From CAZEUZ01 sp964515805 (lineage in GTDB: Bacteria; Pseudomonadota; Gammaproteobacteria; Pseudomonadales; Cellvibrionaceae): 13,647 nucleotides of DNA. The position numbers and the translations under genes are program-made. Below are positions 6,934-13,647 of the stretch, one piece after another (the first letter of the stretch is position 1; each line of letters opens with the position of its first letter). The stretch covers positions 1-13,647 of the forward strand of contig CAZEUZ010000189.1 in the NCBI GenBank assembly GCA_964515805.1, read 5' to 3'. The notes beneath the pieces were generated by a model that saw only the letters and a list, made by a program, of their open reading frames with translations, was not told the DNA's origin and searched no databases.

Positions 6934-8414
6934 CAACGGTTGCCACCAGATAATGGGTAGTTGGGGGCTTCTTTGGTGATTTGCACATCGTGGACATGGC
7001 TTTCACCAACACCTGCTGCGGTCACTCGGACAAACTTGGGTTGAATACGCATCGTAGCAATATCTGTAGAGCCGGTATATCCCATGGACGAGCGCACGCC
7101 ACCCATCAATTGATGCACAATTGCCGATAGAGACCCCTTGTAAGGAACGCGCCCTTCGATGCCTTCGGGTACTAACTTTTCAGTGCCATCGGCGGCATCT
7201 TGGAAATAGCGGTCAGAAGAACCTTGTTTTCTGGACATTGCCCCCAGTGAACCCATGCCGCGATAGGATTTGTAAGTACGCCCTTGGTAGAGCTCAACTT
7301 CGCCAGGTGCTTCTTCGGTTCCGGCAAACATGGAACCGATCATCACGCAGTGAGCACCAGCCACTATGGCTTTGGCAATATCGCCGGAAAAACGGATACC
7401 GCCATCCGCTATTACCGGAATGTCCATGTCTGCAACGGCTGCGGCTACATTGGCAACGGCTGAAATTTGCGGCACGCCGACACCACTAATAATACGGGTT
7501 GTACAAATAGAGCCAGGGCCAATCCCCACTTTAACGGCATCGGCGCCTGCCTCCACTAAGGCTCGCGCAGCCTCTGCCGTTGCGATATTGCCACCAATCA
7601 CCTGGATAGTAGGGTATGCTTGTTTTATTTTGCGCACTTGTTCAATCACGTTACGTGAGTGACCGTGAGCAGTATCGACTACTAGAACATCTACGCCGGC
7701 TTTAATCAATGCAGCAACGCGTTCATCCGTATCCGGACTGGTACCAATAGAAGCGCCTACACGCAAATGTCCTTCCAGGTCTTTGCATGAGTTGGGGTAT
7801 TTTTCCGCCTTTTGGATATCTTTAACCGTAATTAAACCGCAGAGATCAAATTGGTCATTGACCACGAGAATTTTCTCGATACGGTGTTTGTGTAATAGCA
7901 CTCTCACATCATCCGCATGCGTACCCTCGGTTACGGTTACCAACTTTTTCTTAGGTGTCATAATGCTGGCAACGGAAGCATCGGTATTAGTTTCGAAACG
8001 TACATCGCGCGCAGTGACTATGCCGACTAATTCGCCATTTTCTACAACGGGAACGCCGGAAATATTATGTGTTTGCGTCAGGTTAACCAACTCGTCGACA
8101 GTGGCGTTTGCATCAATAGTAATTGGATCCTTAACTACACCGGCCTCGAACTTTTTGACTGCACGGACTTCGAGAGCCTGTTGTTCAATAGTCATATTTT
8201 TATGGATAATACCGATTCCGCCTTCCTGTGCCAGAGCTATGGCCAAGCGCGAGTCGGTCACAGTGTCCATGGCTGCGGAAACGAGCGGAATCTTCAGGTC
8301 AATCTGGCGCGTTAAACGGGTATTTAATGAAACATTTTTAGCGGTAATTGTTGAGTAACCGGGCACTAGTAGAACATCATCAAAGGTGAGCGCTTCTTCC
8401 TGGATTCGCAACAT
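6933..8414 (-). CDS. guaB: Inosine-5'-monophosphate dehydrogenase
   Basis: The enzyme oxidises IMP to XMP with NAD+, the committed step to guanine nucleotides. It is 493 residues, near the usual 488. The TIM-barrel is interrupted by a CBS-domain pair (about 95-205), which in this family is the regulatory Bateman module that binds purine nucleotides. The catalytic loop GPGSICTT has nucleophile C304. The flap region runs from YRGMGSLGAM (384 onward) into SRKQGSSDRYF, and the C-terminus has MGYTGS. The gene is first of the guaB-guaA pair: its TGA stop shares one base with the guaA ATG. gmk lies 156 bases upstream on the same strand, and a plausible promoter for guaB sits in that gap. No PurR-type operator was recognised. 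Confidence 0.97.
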   Translation of the reverse strand: MLRIQEEALTFDDVLLVPGYSTITAKNVSLNTRLTRQIDLKIPLVSAAMDTVTDSRLAIALAQEGGIGIIHKNMTIEQQALEVRAVKKFEAGVVKDPITIDANATVDELVNLTQTHNISGVPVVENGELVGIVTARDVRFETNTDASVASIMTPKKKLVTVTEGTHADDVRVLLHKHRIEKILVVNDQFDLCGLITVKDIQKAEKYPNSCKDLEGHLRVGASIGTSPDTDERVAALIKAGVDVLVVDTAHGHSRNVIEQVRKIKQAYPTIQVIGGNIATAEAARALVEAGADAVKVGIGPGSICTTRIISGVGVPQISAVANVAAAVADMDIPVIADGGIRFSGDIAKAIVAGAHCVMIGSMFAGTEEAPGEVELYQGRTYKSYRGMGSLGAMSRKQGSSDRYFQDAADGTEKLVPEGIEGRVPYKGSLSAIVHQLMGGVRSSMGYTGSTDIATMRIQPKFVRVTAAGVGESHVHDVQITKEAPNYPLSGGNR

Positions 8415-8462
8415 AAGAGTATTTTTATCTCCAGCAGTTTGTCGTCTAAAAATAGACTGGCC

Positions 8463-8491
8463 ATCTTAACTTTTTAGGGGCTGAGGGTAAA
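8463..8491 (-). promoter_or_regulatory. Candidate guaB promoter
   Basis: Reading leftward, TTTACC (8486-8491, 4/6 to -35) and TAAGAT (8463-8468, 4/6 to -10) are separated by exactly 17 bases. The predicted start near 8456 leaves a leader of about 40 bases before the ATG at 8414, with GGAGA upstream of the start codon. The gmk-guaB gap is long enough (156 bases) for an independent promoter, and no strong terminator is visible after gmk. Assigned by eye only. Confidence 0.33.
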
Positions 8492-8570
8492 GTTCAACTC
8501 TTTTGTAAATGTCACTTTATGAACGCGAAATATTTGCCTTGTTCCTTATTATGTCTCTGCAGTATCGCGC

Positions 8571-9191
8571 TTACTGGGATAGCAATTCAGTCAGAAGTTT
8601 AGTGTGTTTATGTTTTTGGTTATCTAATTGTAACCGCTGAGCAATTAATATACTTTGAAACTCCATCAGTGCCCGATCAAAAAGGTCGTTAATGATCAGC
8701 CATTCCGCTTCGACGTAATGTGATATTTCTCTAATAGCTTCATTCATTCGTTGTGTAATGACATTCTCATCGTCTTGTGCTCGATTGCGTAAACGTTCAA
8801 GTAATGCTTGCCTGGATGGCGGCAAAATGAAGATGCTCTTAGATTCGGGCATTAATCGTTTTACTTGTTGTGCCCCCTGCCAATCAATCTCCAGAATGAC
8901 GTCAAGCCCACTGTTCAGTGTATGTTCAACCCATTTTTCCGAGGTGCCGTAAAAATGCTCGAAAACCTGGGCATGCTCCAGGAATGCATCGGTTTCCAAC
9001 ATTTTCTGGAAGGCCTGTTGACTAATAAAATGATAATTGACTCCATTTTTTTCACCGGGACGTTTTGGACGGGTAGTATGGGAGACAGAAACCCGAACTT
9101 GTGAATCCTGTTCTACCAACGCCTTGACCAAACTGGTTTTACCAGCGCCGGATGGGGCGGATACTGTAAATAAGGTTCCACTATTATTCAT
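8571..9191 (-). CDS. gmk: Guanylate kinase
   Basis: The enzyme phosphorylates GMP to GDP with ATP. It is 206 residues, matching the roughly 207 of E. coli. The P-loop is APSGAGKT (12-19). The GMP-binding segment is SHTTRPKRPGE (37-47) with GVNYHF after it, and ILEIDWQGAQQVK lies mid-protein, all diagnostic of Gmk. The lid region follows with LLERLRNRAQDDENVI. The ATG at 9191 has only a poor Shine-Dalgarno. The gene diverges from rph, as in many pseudomonad-like genomes. There, however, rpoZ and spoT usually follow gmk; here guaB and guaA follow, putting IMP-to-GDP conversion on one strand. Confidence 0.96.
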   Translation of the reverse strand: MNNSGTLFTVSAPSGAGKTSLVKALVEQDSQVRVSVSHTTRPKRPGEKNGVNYHFISQQAFQKMLETDAFLEHAQVFEHFYGTSEKWVEHTLNSGLDVILEIDWQGAQQVKRLMPESKSIFILPPSRQALLERLRNRAQDDENVITQRMNEAIREISHYVEAEWLIINDLFDRALMEFQSILIAQRLQLDNQKHKHTKLLTELLSQ

Positions 9192-9329
9192 ATTACTTTA
9201 ATTGCTCTGTATACAGTATTAACTCTGTTGTCCATGTGGAGCATTTTACAGTGATTGCTCTTTACATAAAATAGTACCAAGTAACATCATTAATCAGATA
9301 CAATCACTTGTTTATATATTGGCCTCATA
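9192..9329. promoter_or_regulatory. Divergent gmk/rph intergenic region with short repeats
   Basis: This 138-base AT-rich gap must hold the start signals of both genes. An 8-base inverted repeat, AGTGATTG (9250-9257) and CAATCACT (9301-9308), is 43 bases apart. ATTGCTCT occurs twice as a direct repeat (9201 and 9254). A TATATT at 9315-9320 is a possible -10 for rph but lacks a convincing -35; if used, it would start transcription only a few bases before the rph ATG. On the minus strand an extended -10-like TGGTACTAT is present. None of these is strong enough to name a promoter. Confidence 0.3.
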
Positions 9330-10052
9330 ATGAATCGTTCTAGCGGTAGAAAAAACAATCAAATGCGCCAGGTGCAATTTACTCGGCATTACACCAAATA
9401 TGCTGAAGGATCAGTGCTAGTCGAGTTCGGCGATACTAAAGTGATCTGCAATGCCAGTATCAATGAAGGTGTCCCTCGATTTTTGCGTGGACAGGACAGC
9501 GGTTGGGTAACCGCAGAGTACGGTATGTTGCCTCGCTCCACTCACTCGCGAATGGAGCGTGAAGCGAGCCGTGGCAAACAGAGTGGTCGCACAGTGGAAA
9601 TTCAACGTTTAATCGGGCGTTCACTGAGAGCTGCAATTAATCTAAAAAAACTGGGTCAACATACAATCACTGTGGATTGCGATGTTATTCAAGCGGATGG
9701 AGGAACGCGTACAGCTGCAATCACTGGTGCTTCGATTGCTCTTGTCGACGCCTGTAATAGCCTGCTTACGGCGGGAATACTGACTGAAAATCCGATTACT
9801 AATATGATTGCCGCTGTCTCTGTAGGCGTGTATAAAGGCATTCCTGTTATCGATCTGGATTATGTCGAAGACTCGTCAGCTGATACGGATATGAATGTCG
9901 TTATGACAGACAATGGCGGTATCATTGAAGTGCAGGGTACGGCAGAAAAACAACCGTTTTCCGAGGAAGAATTTTTCAGCATGATAAATTTGGCTAAGCA
10001 GGGTATTAAACAGCTGCATAACTTGCAGCTCAGGTGTTTGTCATTTAAGTAA
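9330..10052 (+). CDS. rph: Ribonuclease PH
   Basis: This is a phosphate-dependent 3'-to-5' exoribonuclease that trims tRNA 3' extensions and contributes to rRNA decay. It is 240 residues, the normal length (E. coli intact form 238). Family features in order are the SGR start region (NRSSGRKNNQMR), FLRGQDSGWVTAEYGMLPRST (about 51-71), the RQ/SGRT–EIQRLIGRSLR helix (about 85-100), the phosphate-binding GGTRTA (about 124-129), and the acidic active-site segment DLDYVEDSSADTDMN (about 174-188). The C-terminus is intact, unlike the frameshifted rph of E. coli K-12. The ATG is fixed by the N-terminal family match, yet no Shine-Dalgarno precedes it. tusA follows after 11 bases. Confidence 0.96.
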   Translation: MNRSSGRKNNQMRQVQFTRHYTKYAEGSVLVEFGDTKVICNASINEGVPRFLRGQDSGWVTAEYGMLPRSTHSRMEREASRGKQSGRTVEIQRLIGRSLRAAINLKKLGQHTITVDCDVIQADGGTRTAAITGASIALVDACNSLLTAGILTENPITNMIAAVSVGVYKGIPVIDLDYVEDSSADTDMNVVMTDNGGIIEVQGTAEKQPFSEEEFFSMINLAKQGIKQLHNLQLRCLSFK

Positions 10053-10063
10053 TTTGGCTTCGT

Positions 10064-10297
10064 ATGCAACAAGCGTTTGATCAACTGCTTGATACAACAG
10101 GATTATTGTGCCCCGAGCCGGTTATGCTTTTACATAAAAGTATTCGGGATATGGCTGCCGGTGATACCATTCAAGTTGTCGCTACTGATCCATCGACTCT
10201 GCGCGATATACCTAAATTTTGTCATTTTCTTGGTCACATGCTGTTGCAGCAGGAAGAAATCAATCAGACCTACTACTACTATATTCGCAAAATGTAG
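10064..10297 (+). CDS. tusA: Sulfur carrier protein TusA
   Basis: The product is 77 residues, near the 81 of E. coli. It carries the diagnostic CPEPVM motif with the persulfide-carrying cysteine C16 (GLLCPEP), then VVATDPSTLRDIPKFCHFLGH and the closing YYYYIRKM, which align well with TusA. TusA accepts sulfur from cysteine desulfurase IscS and passes it to TusBCD/TusE and MnmA for 2-thiolation of U34 in tRNA; it also influences cellular sulfur distribution and molybdenum cofactor synthesis. The gene starts 11 bases after rph and has no clear Shine-Dalgarno, so coupled expression is likely. It converges on lapB with a 15-base gap and no obvious terminator. SirA/YeeD-type paralogues share the CPxP motif, but the downstream residues favour TusA. 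Confidence 0.9.
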   Translation: MQQAFDQLLDTTGLLCPEPVMLLHKSIRDMAAGDTIQVVATDPSTLRDIPKFCHFLGHMLLQQEEINQTYYYYIRKM

Positions 10298-10312
10298 CGT
10301 AAAAGCATGAGA

Positions 10313-11506
10313 TTAGTTTTTAAGTTTCTTGAAAGGCGCTTCCTTCCACTGTTTACAGCTAGGGCATAACCAATGGATTTCTCTACTTTTAAACCCACAA
10401 TATCCACAAACATGTTTCGCGGCATTTTCAACGGTCTCTGTGATAGTTGTTCGTATCAGTTGCAAATAATTTTTGGTGTCACCTTTAGTACACTCAATGT
10501 AAAGATCCAAAAACTTATCTAAAATAATGACGGAAGCATTTTCTTCAAGATATTGAGCGATAAATTTAGTAGCAGCAAGCTGTCCTTTTTCTTTTTTTAC
10601 AAAGTCGGCAATAGTGATTGAGAGATCGTCGTTGCAATGTTGGCTGTTAATAGCTAGCAGAAATTCGCGGTAGCCTGCTACATTGTTCATTTGCTTATAG
10701 CCGATCAGCAGATAAGTTAAAGTCTCTCCAAGATAATCTGGATGTTGATGACACACTTTCTGTAACTGACTTATTCCCTGTTTATAGTAGCCGGCGTCAA
10801 TTTCAAGTTTACCTAACGATAGGCTTGCGCGAACATTCTGTTTATCATAAGAAAGTGCCTTTTTTAACCATTTTCGGGAAACCAAATAGTTACTGCTGCC
10901 GACGCCACTGTTAGCCATACTCTCTTCTGCTATTTCGCAACAAAAATGAGCTTTGATAGGAGCCCATTTCTCATATTGCTTACTGAAACGAGAACCGGAG
11001 AGTTGGCTGAGGATATCGAGACCACTATGCCACTCACGTTCATCTCGATAAACTTCTAATAAATGGTTAAGTGCTCTGGTTGTATAGTGTTCATCATTTA
11101 CAGCCAGCTCTTTTAACAATCGTTCTGCACGATCAAACAGGCCAGCCTTTAAAAAATCGACAGCCAATTCATACTGTGCCTGATGAGATTGTTCAACGGT
11201 TAAGCTAGGATGGGCCAGTAAGTTCTGATGAATCCGAATAGCGCGACTGACTTCACCTTTACGACGCAGAAAGTTGCCTAGTGCTAAGTGGGTTTGCAAG
11301 GTGTCGGCACTGACTTCTAACGCACTAATGAAAACTTCAATCGTAGAATCAGGTTGCTCGTTAAGTAGATAATTAAGGCCCTTAACATAGTCCTTGTCAA
11401 CGATAGAGTCGTTGGATTTTCTAGGATTTTCCCTAGATTGTTTCCCTAAAAAAAACCCTATAGCAATTGCTATGAGTATAAGTAGGAACAGTGCCCAGTC
11501 AGGCAT
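10313..11506 (-). CDS. lapB: Lipopolysaccharide assembly protein B (TPR plus rubredoxin-like)
   Basis: The product is 397 residues from the ATG at 11506. A GTG three codons upstream (11515) is also in frame, 3 bases after the lapA stop; neither has a good Shine-Dalgarno, and ATG is preferred because relatives begin just before the membrane helix. Domains: an N-terminal membrane anchor (about 3-20, WALFLLILIAIAIGFFLG), an array of TPR-like helical repeats including RAIRIHQNLL and FLKAGLFDRAERLL, and a C-terminal rubredoxin-type metal site with CGYC and CPSC (C367, C370, C381, C384). LapB (YciM) is an inner-membrane protein with the TPR region in the cytosol. With YejM/PbgA it governs FtsH degradation of LpxC and thus LPS synthesis. 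It sits directly after lapA as in E. coli. Confidence 0.94.
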   Translation of the reverse strand: MPDWALFLLILIAIAIGFFLGKQSRENPRKSNDSIVDKDYVKGLNYLLNEQPDSTIEVFISALEVSADTLQTHLALGNFLRRKGEVSRAIRIHQNLLAHPSLTVEQSHQAQYELAVDFLKAGLFDRAERLLKELAVNDEHYTTRALNHLLEVYRDEREWHSGLDILSQLSGSRFSKQYEKWAPIKAHFCCEIAEESMANSGVGSSNYLVSRKWLKKALSYDKQNVRASLSLGKLEIDAGYYKQGISQLQKVCHQHPDYLGETLTYLLIGYKQMNNVAGYREFLLAINSQHCNDDLSITIADFVKKEKGQLAATKFIAQYLEENASVIILDKFLDLYIECTKGDTKNYLQLIRTTITETVENAAKHVCGYCGFKSREIHWLCPSCKQWKEAPFKKLKN

Positions 11507-11518
11507 TGCAGTCACTGC

Positions 11519-11815
11519 TTAGTCGTTTTGACTCTGTAAGCTTTTCAGTTGTTGCTCCAACCGTATTATTTTTTTTTCTTTTGCTTTTAATGAACGCCGG
11601 GCCATAAGATTTGGTAAGTAACTTAAAATTAATCCTAGTAAGCAACCCAGCAGTAAGGCGGACAATATCCAAAATCCTATCGGTATACTAGGCAGATACC
11701 ACCCAAACAGAATAAGCTGCAAAGGTTCCTCATTGTCAACACTGAACTTAAAGCCCGCAAGGATAGCGATTAACGCTACTGACAGTAATAGAATATGTTT
11801 TATTTTTCTGAACAT
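11519..11815 (-). CDS. lapA: Lipopolysaccharide assembly protein A (DUF1049)
   Basis: The product is 98 residues, the family's usual size. It has two membrane helices (about 7-24 and 44-66) and a cytosolic, strongly charged tail (about 72-95, ARRSLKAKEKK, then IIRLEQQLKSL) with coiled-coil character. This is the LapA/YciS layout; LapA acts with LapB in the LPS synthesis control complex. A good Shine-Dalgarno, GAGGGG at 11820-11825, stands 4 bases before the ATG. It lies between ihfB (37-base gap) and lapB (start within a few bases of the lapA stop). A run of nine A on the coding strand (11569-11577, codons 80-83) falls in the charged tail. Confidence 0.9.
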   Translation of the reverse strand: MFRKIKHILLLSVALIAILAGFKFSVDNEEPLQLILFGWYLPSIPIGFWILSALLLGCLLGLILSYLPNLMARRSLKAKEKKIIRLEQQLKSLQSQND

Positions 11816-11852
11816 AGCGCCCCTCGATTCTGGTCGTCAAAAAACAGCCAAC

Positions 11853-12137
11853 TTAGTCTCGTACATTCACTCGGTCACGTATTTCTTTACCCGGTTTAAA
11901 ATGGGGAACATATTTGCCGTCTAATTGAACGGATTCACCTGTTTTGGGGTTGCGCCCCAAACGAGGCTCCCGATAGTGAAGTGAAAAACTGCCGAACCCA
12001 CGAATTTCAATTCTCGTGCCGGATGATAATGCATCGGATAAGTAACTCACTATTAATTTTACTGCCAACTCAACATCTTTAGCTGGTAATTGTAATTGCT
12101 GTTCAGCAATTTTTTCAATCAACTCAGATTTAGTCAT
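11853..12137 (-). CDS. ihfB: Integration host factor subunit beta
   Basis: The product is 94 residues, the same size as E. coli IHF-beta. It pairs with IHF-alpha to bend DNA by more than 160 degrees and serves in transcription, replication and recombination. Visible determinants are E44 and R46 in TRIEIRGFG (both known to contact the TTR part of the IHF consensus in the beta subunit), the DNA-arm sequence GRNPKTGE with the intercalating proline P64, and the closing YVPHFKPGKEIRDRVN. These separate it from IHF-alpha and HU. A Shine-Dalgarno AAGG (12144-12147) lies 6 bases before the ATG. It follows rpsA, the usual gammaproteobacterial arrangement, with a short hairpin in the 79-base gap. Confidence 0.96.
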   Translation of the reverse strand: MTKSELIEKIAEQQLQLPAKDVELAVKLIVSYLSDALSSGTRIEIRGFGSFSLHYREPRLGRNPKTGESVQLDGKYVPHFKPGKEIRDRVNVRD

Positions 12138-12152
12138 GCAGTACCTTAAAAG

Positions 12153-12169
12153 CAGTTCCAGCTGAACTG
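12153..12169 (-). terminator. Short hairpin between rpsA and ihfB, attenuator-like
   Basis: In the leftward transcript CAGTTC, a 5-base loop and GAACTG form a perfect 6-bp stem, directly followed by CTTTT and then the ihfB Shine-Dalgarno. The stem is short and the U-run is only four, so it is more likely a partial terminator or a structure next to the ribosome site than a full stop. It would allow ihfB to be expressed below rpsA from a shared transcript. Confidence 0.3.
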
Positions 12170-12216
12170 ATAGCAGTTATTTTGTAGACGGTGATCATGT
12201 TCGGTTATTGTCAGCG

Positions 12217-13647
12217 TTAATCTGAGATGTCTTTTTGTGCAGCTTTGATCAAATCACCAATGGTTGCATTGACCGGAGCCGCTTCAGCTTGTTGAGTGCT
12301 GTGTTTTTTGACGGCATCTTGTTCTTCGTCGATGTCCTTTGATTTGATCGACAAAGCAATAGTACGTTTTTTATGATCGATACTTATTATTTTCGCCTCT
12401 ATTTCATCTCCTACATTCATCACTGTACGGACATCCTCGACTTTATCGCGGCTGACTTCGGAGGCTTTAAGTATGCCTTCTACATCATCTGCCAGGGTAA
12501 CAACTGCAGTTGCTGCATCCACTTCTTTTACGACGCCTTTAACAATAGTGCCTTTTTGGTTTTCAGATAAATAATCCGAGAAAGCATCCATCTCCAACTG
12601 TTTTATTCCCAGAGAAATACGTTCGCGCTCTGCATCAATGGCGAGTATCACTGTCTCCAAGTCATCGCCCTTTTTGTATTGATGAACGGCGTCTTTTCCT
12701 GACTCATTCCAGGAAATATCAGAGAGATGTACAAGGCCATCAATACCACCGTTGAGACCAATGAATATGCCAAAATCGGTAATGGACTTTATTTTTCCAG
12801 AAATTTTGTCGCCTTTGGAAAATTCACGATCAAAAATATCCCAAGGGTTTTCTTGACATTGTTTCATACCCAGGGAAATTCGACGACGGTCTGCATCGAT
12901 ACTCAAAATCATAACATCTACTTCATCCCCTACTTGAACAATCTTGGAAGGATGAAGGTTTCTATTGGTCCAATCCATTTCGGAAACGTGTACTAGCCCT
13001 TCTATGCCGTCTTCAATTTCAGCGAAACAGCCGTAGTCGGTAAGATTGGTGACAACTGCTTTAGCTCTCGAGTTAACGGCATAGCGCTCGGCAATAGCGA
13101 CCCAGGGATCTTCACCCAATTGTTTCAAACCGAGTGAAACACGATTACGCTCACGATCAAATTTCAATACCCTAGCTTCTATTTCATCGCCAATGGCAAT
13201 AATTTCACTGGGATGCTTGATACGTTTCCAAGCCATGTCTGTTATGTGTAACAATCCGTCAATGCCGCCGAGATCAATGAAAGCGCCGTAGTCGGTCAGA
13301 TTTTTGACAACACCTTTGATTACAATTCCCTCTTCCAAATTGGCCATTAATTCTTTAAATTCGGCAGAGTTCGCTTCTTCCATAACTGCGCGACGAGAAA
13401 CCACCACATTATTGCGCGCTTGGTCGAGCTTAATGACCTTAAATTCGAGTTCCTTGCCCTCTAAATGTACAGTATCGCGAATAGGCCTTACGTCGACTAA
13501 TGATCCCGGTAGAAATGCTCGAATGCTTTCTATATCTACGGTAAACCCGCCCTTGACTTTGCTACTGATAACACCTTTGACAACTTGCTCTGTTTCTTGC
13601 GCCATTTCTAGGTTTTTCCACGATTCAGCACGTTTGGCTTTTTCGCG
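12217..13647 (-). CDS. rpsA: 30S ribosomal protein S1, missing its N-terminal part
   Basis: The frame stays open to the right edge of the window, so the ATG at 13605 is an internal methionine, not the start: upstream codons read REKAKRAESWKNLE, matching the S1 linker after domain 1. About 476 residues are visible of the roughly 557 usual. Five S1/OB domains follow: VKGVISSKVKGGFTVDI (domain 2), KGVVKNLTDYGAFIDLGG (3), AVVTNLTDYGCFAEIEDG (4), GKIKSITDFGIFIGLNGG (5) and KGVVKEVDAATAVVTL (6, the most divergent). Domains 3 to 5 close with the (R)ISLG(L/M/I)KQ signature. S1 binds mRNA at the ribosome and helps start translation on messages with weak Shine-Dalgarno sequences, which several genes in this window have. 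The C-terminus is intact; ihfB follows 79 bases downstream. Confidence 0.97.
   Translation of the reverse strand, partial: REKAKRAESWKNLEMAQETEQVVKGVISSKVKGGFTVDIESIRAFLPGSLVDVRPIRDTVHLEGKELEFKVIKLDQARNNVVVSRRAVMEEANSAEFKELMANLEEGIVIKGVVKNLTDYGAFIDLGGIDGLLHITDMAWKRIKHPSEIIAIGDEIEARVLKFDRERNRVSLGLKQLGEDPWVAIAERYAVNSRAKAVVTNLTDYGCFAEIEDGIEGLVHVSEMDWTNRNLHPSKIVQVGDEVDVMILSIDADRRRISLGMKQCQENPWDIFDREFSKGDKISGKIKSITDFGIFIGLNGGIDGLVHLSDISWNESGKDAVHQYKKGDDLETVILAIDAERERISLGIKQLEMDAFSDYLSENQKGTIVKGVVKEVDAATAVVTLADDVEGILKASEVSRDKVEDVRTVMNVGDEIEAKIISIDHKKRTIALSIKSKDIDEEQDAVKKHSTQQAEAAPVNATIGDLIKAAQKDISD

Noticed and set aside
7783..8358. A 191-codon open frame on the plus strand opposite guaB
   Set aside because: It is wholly inside the antisense of a well-conserved enzyme, has no ribosome site or family resemblance, and is explained by guaB codon bias.
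9207..9216. CTGTATACAG, a perfect 10-bp palindrome upstream of gmk that resembles a LexA box
   Set aside because: A gammaproteobacterial LexA box needs CTG and CAG separated by 10 bases; here only 4 separate them, so the half-site spacing is wrong.
10298..10312. A terminator in the tusA/lapB convergent gap
   Set aside because: The gap is only 15 bases and no inverted repeat with a T-run could be found there or just inside either gene.
13563..13605. The ATG at 13605 as the start of a 462-residue S1-like protein
   Set aside because: The frame continues without a stop to the window edge and the upstream residues match the S1 linker, so the gene is cut by the window rather than truncated.

Overview
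The window is about 13.6 kb of chromosome from a gammaproteobacterium of moderate to low GC. All recognisable genes are core gammaproteobacterial genes: lysA, zntB, guaBA, gmk, rph, tusA, lapAB, ihfB and rpsA. The rpsA-ihfB-lapA-lapB order and the rph/gmk divergent pair are typical of the class. Adjacencies such as gmk-guaB-guaA, rph-tusA and lysA-zntB are not the enterobacterial order and would suit a marine or Cellvibrio-like lineage. That placement is an inference from gene content and memory of gene order, not from a search. No RNA gene, transposon, prophage, CRISPR array or defence system is visible.

Layout. The 3' end of lysA (1-201, +) is followed by a ZntB-type CorA-family transporter (225-1247, +). 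Convergent to it is a large AsmA-like DUF748 protein (1265-3589, -). A 274-bp divergent spacer (3590-3863) carries two dyad-symmetric, operator-like sites, each overlapping promoter-like hexamers. A cytosolic calcineurin-like metallophosphoesterase follows (3864-4808, +). Convergent to it is the leftward cluster gmk (8571-9191), guaB (6933-8414), guaA (5356-6933) and a CarS/CDP-archaeol-synthase-like membrane protein (4843-5328). rph and tusA (9330-10297, +) diverge from gmk. The right end is the leftward block rpsA (5' end cut by the window edge), ihfB, lapA and lapB (13647-10313). No gene-free stretch exceeds 300 bases.

How the genes work together. gmk, guaB and guaA encode the whole route IMP to XMP to GMP to GDP on one strand, with guaB and guaA overlapping by one base. 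rph and tusA, 11 bases apart, both act on tRNA (3'-end maturation and U34 thiolation). lapA and lapB form the envelope module that controls LPS synthesis through LpxC turnover. The DUF748 protein also belongs to an envelope-lipid superfamily.

The window is mostly ordinary housekeeping DNA. The parts most worth a second look are the near-perfect 28-bp palindrome that coincides with the likely metallophosphoesterase promoter, the second palindrome in the same spacer, and the archaeal-type CarS homologue attached to guaBA. I do not see a clearly new multi-gene system.
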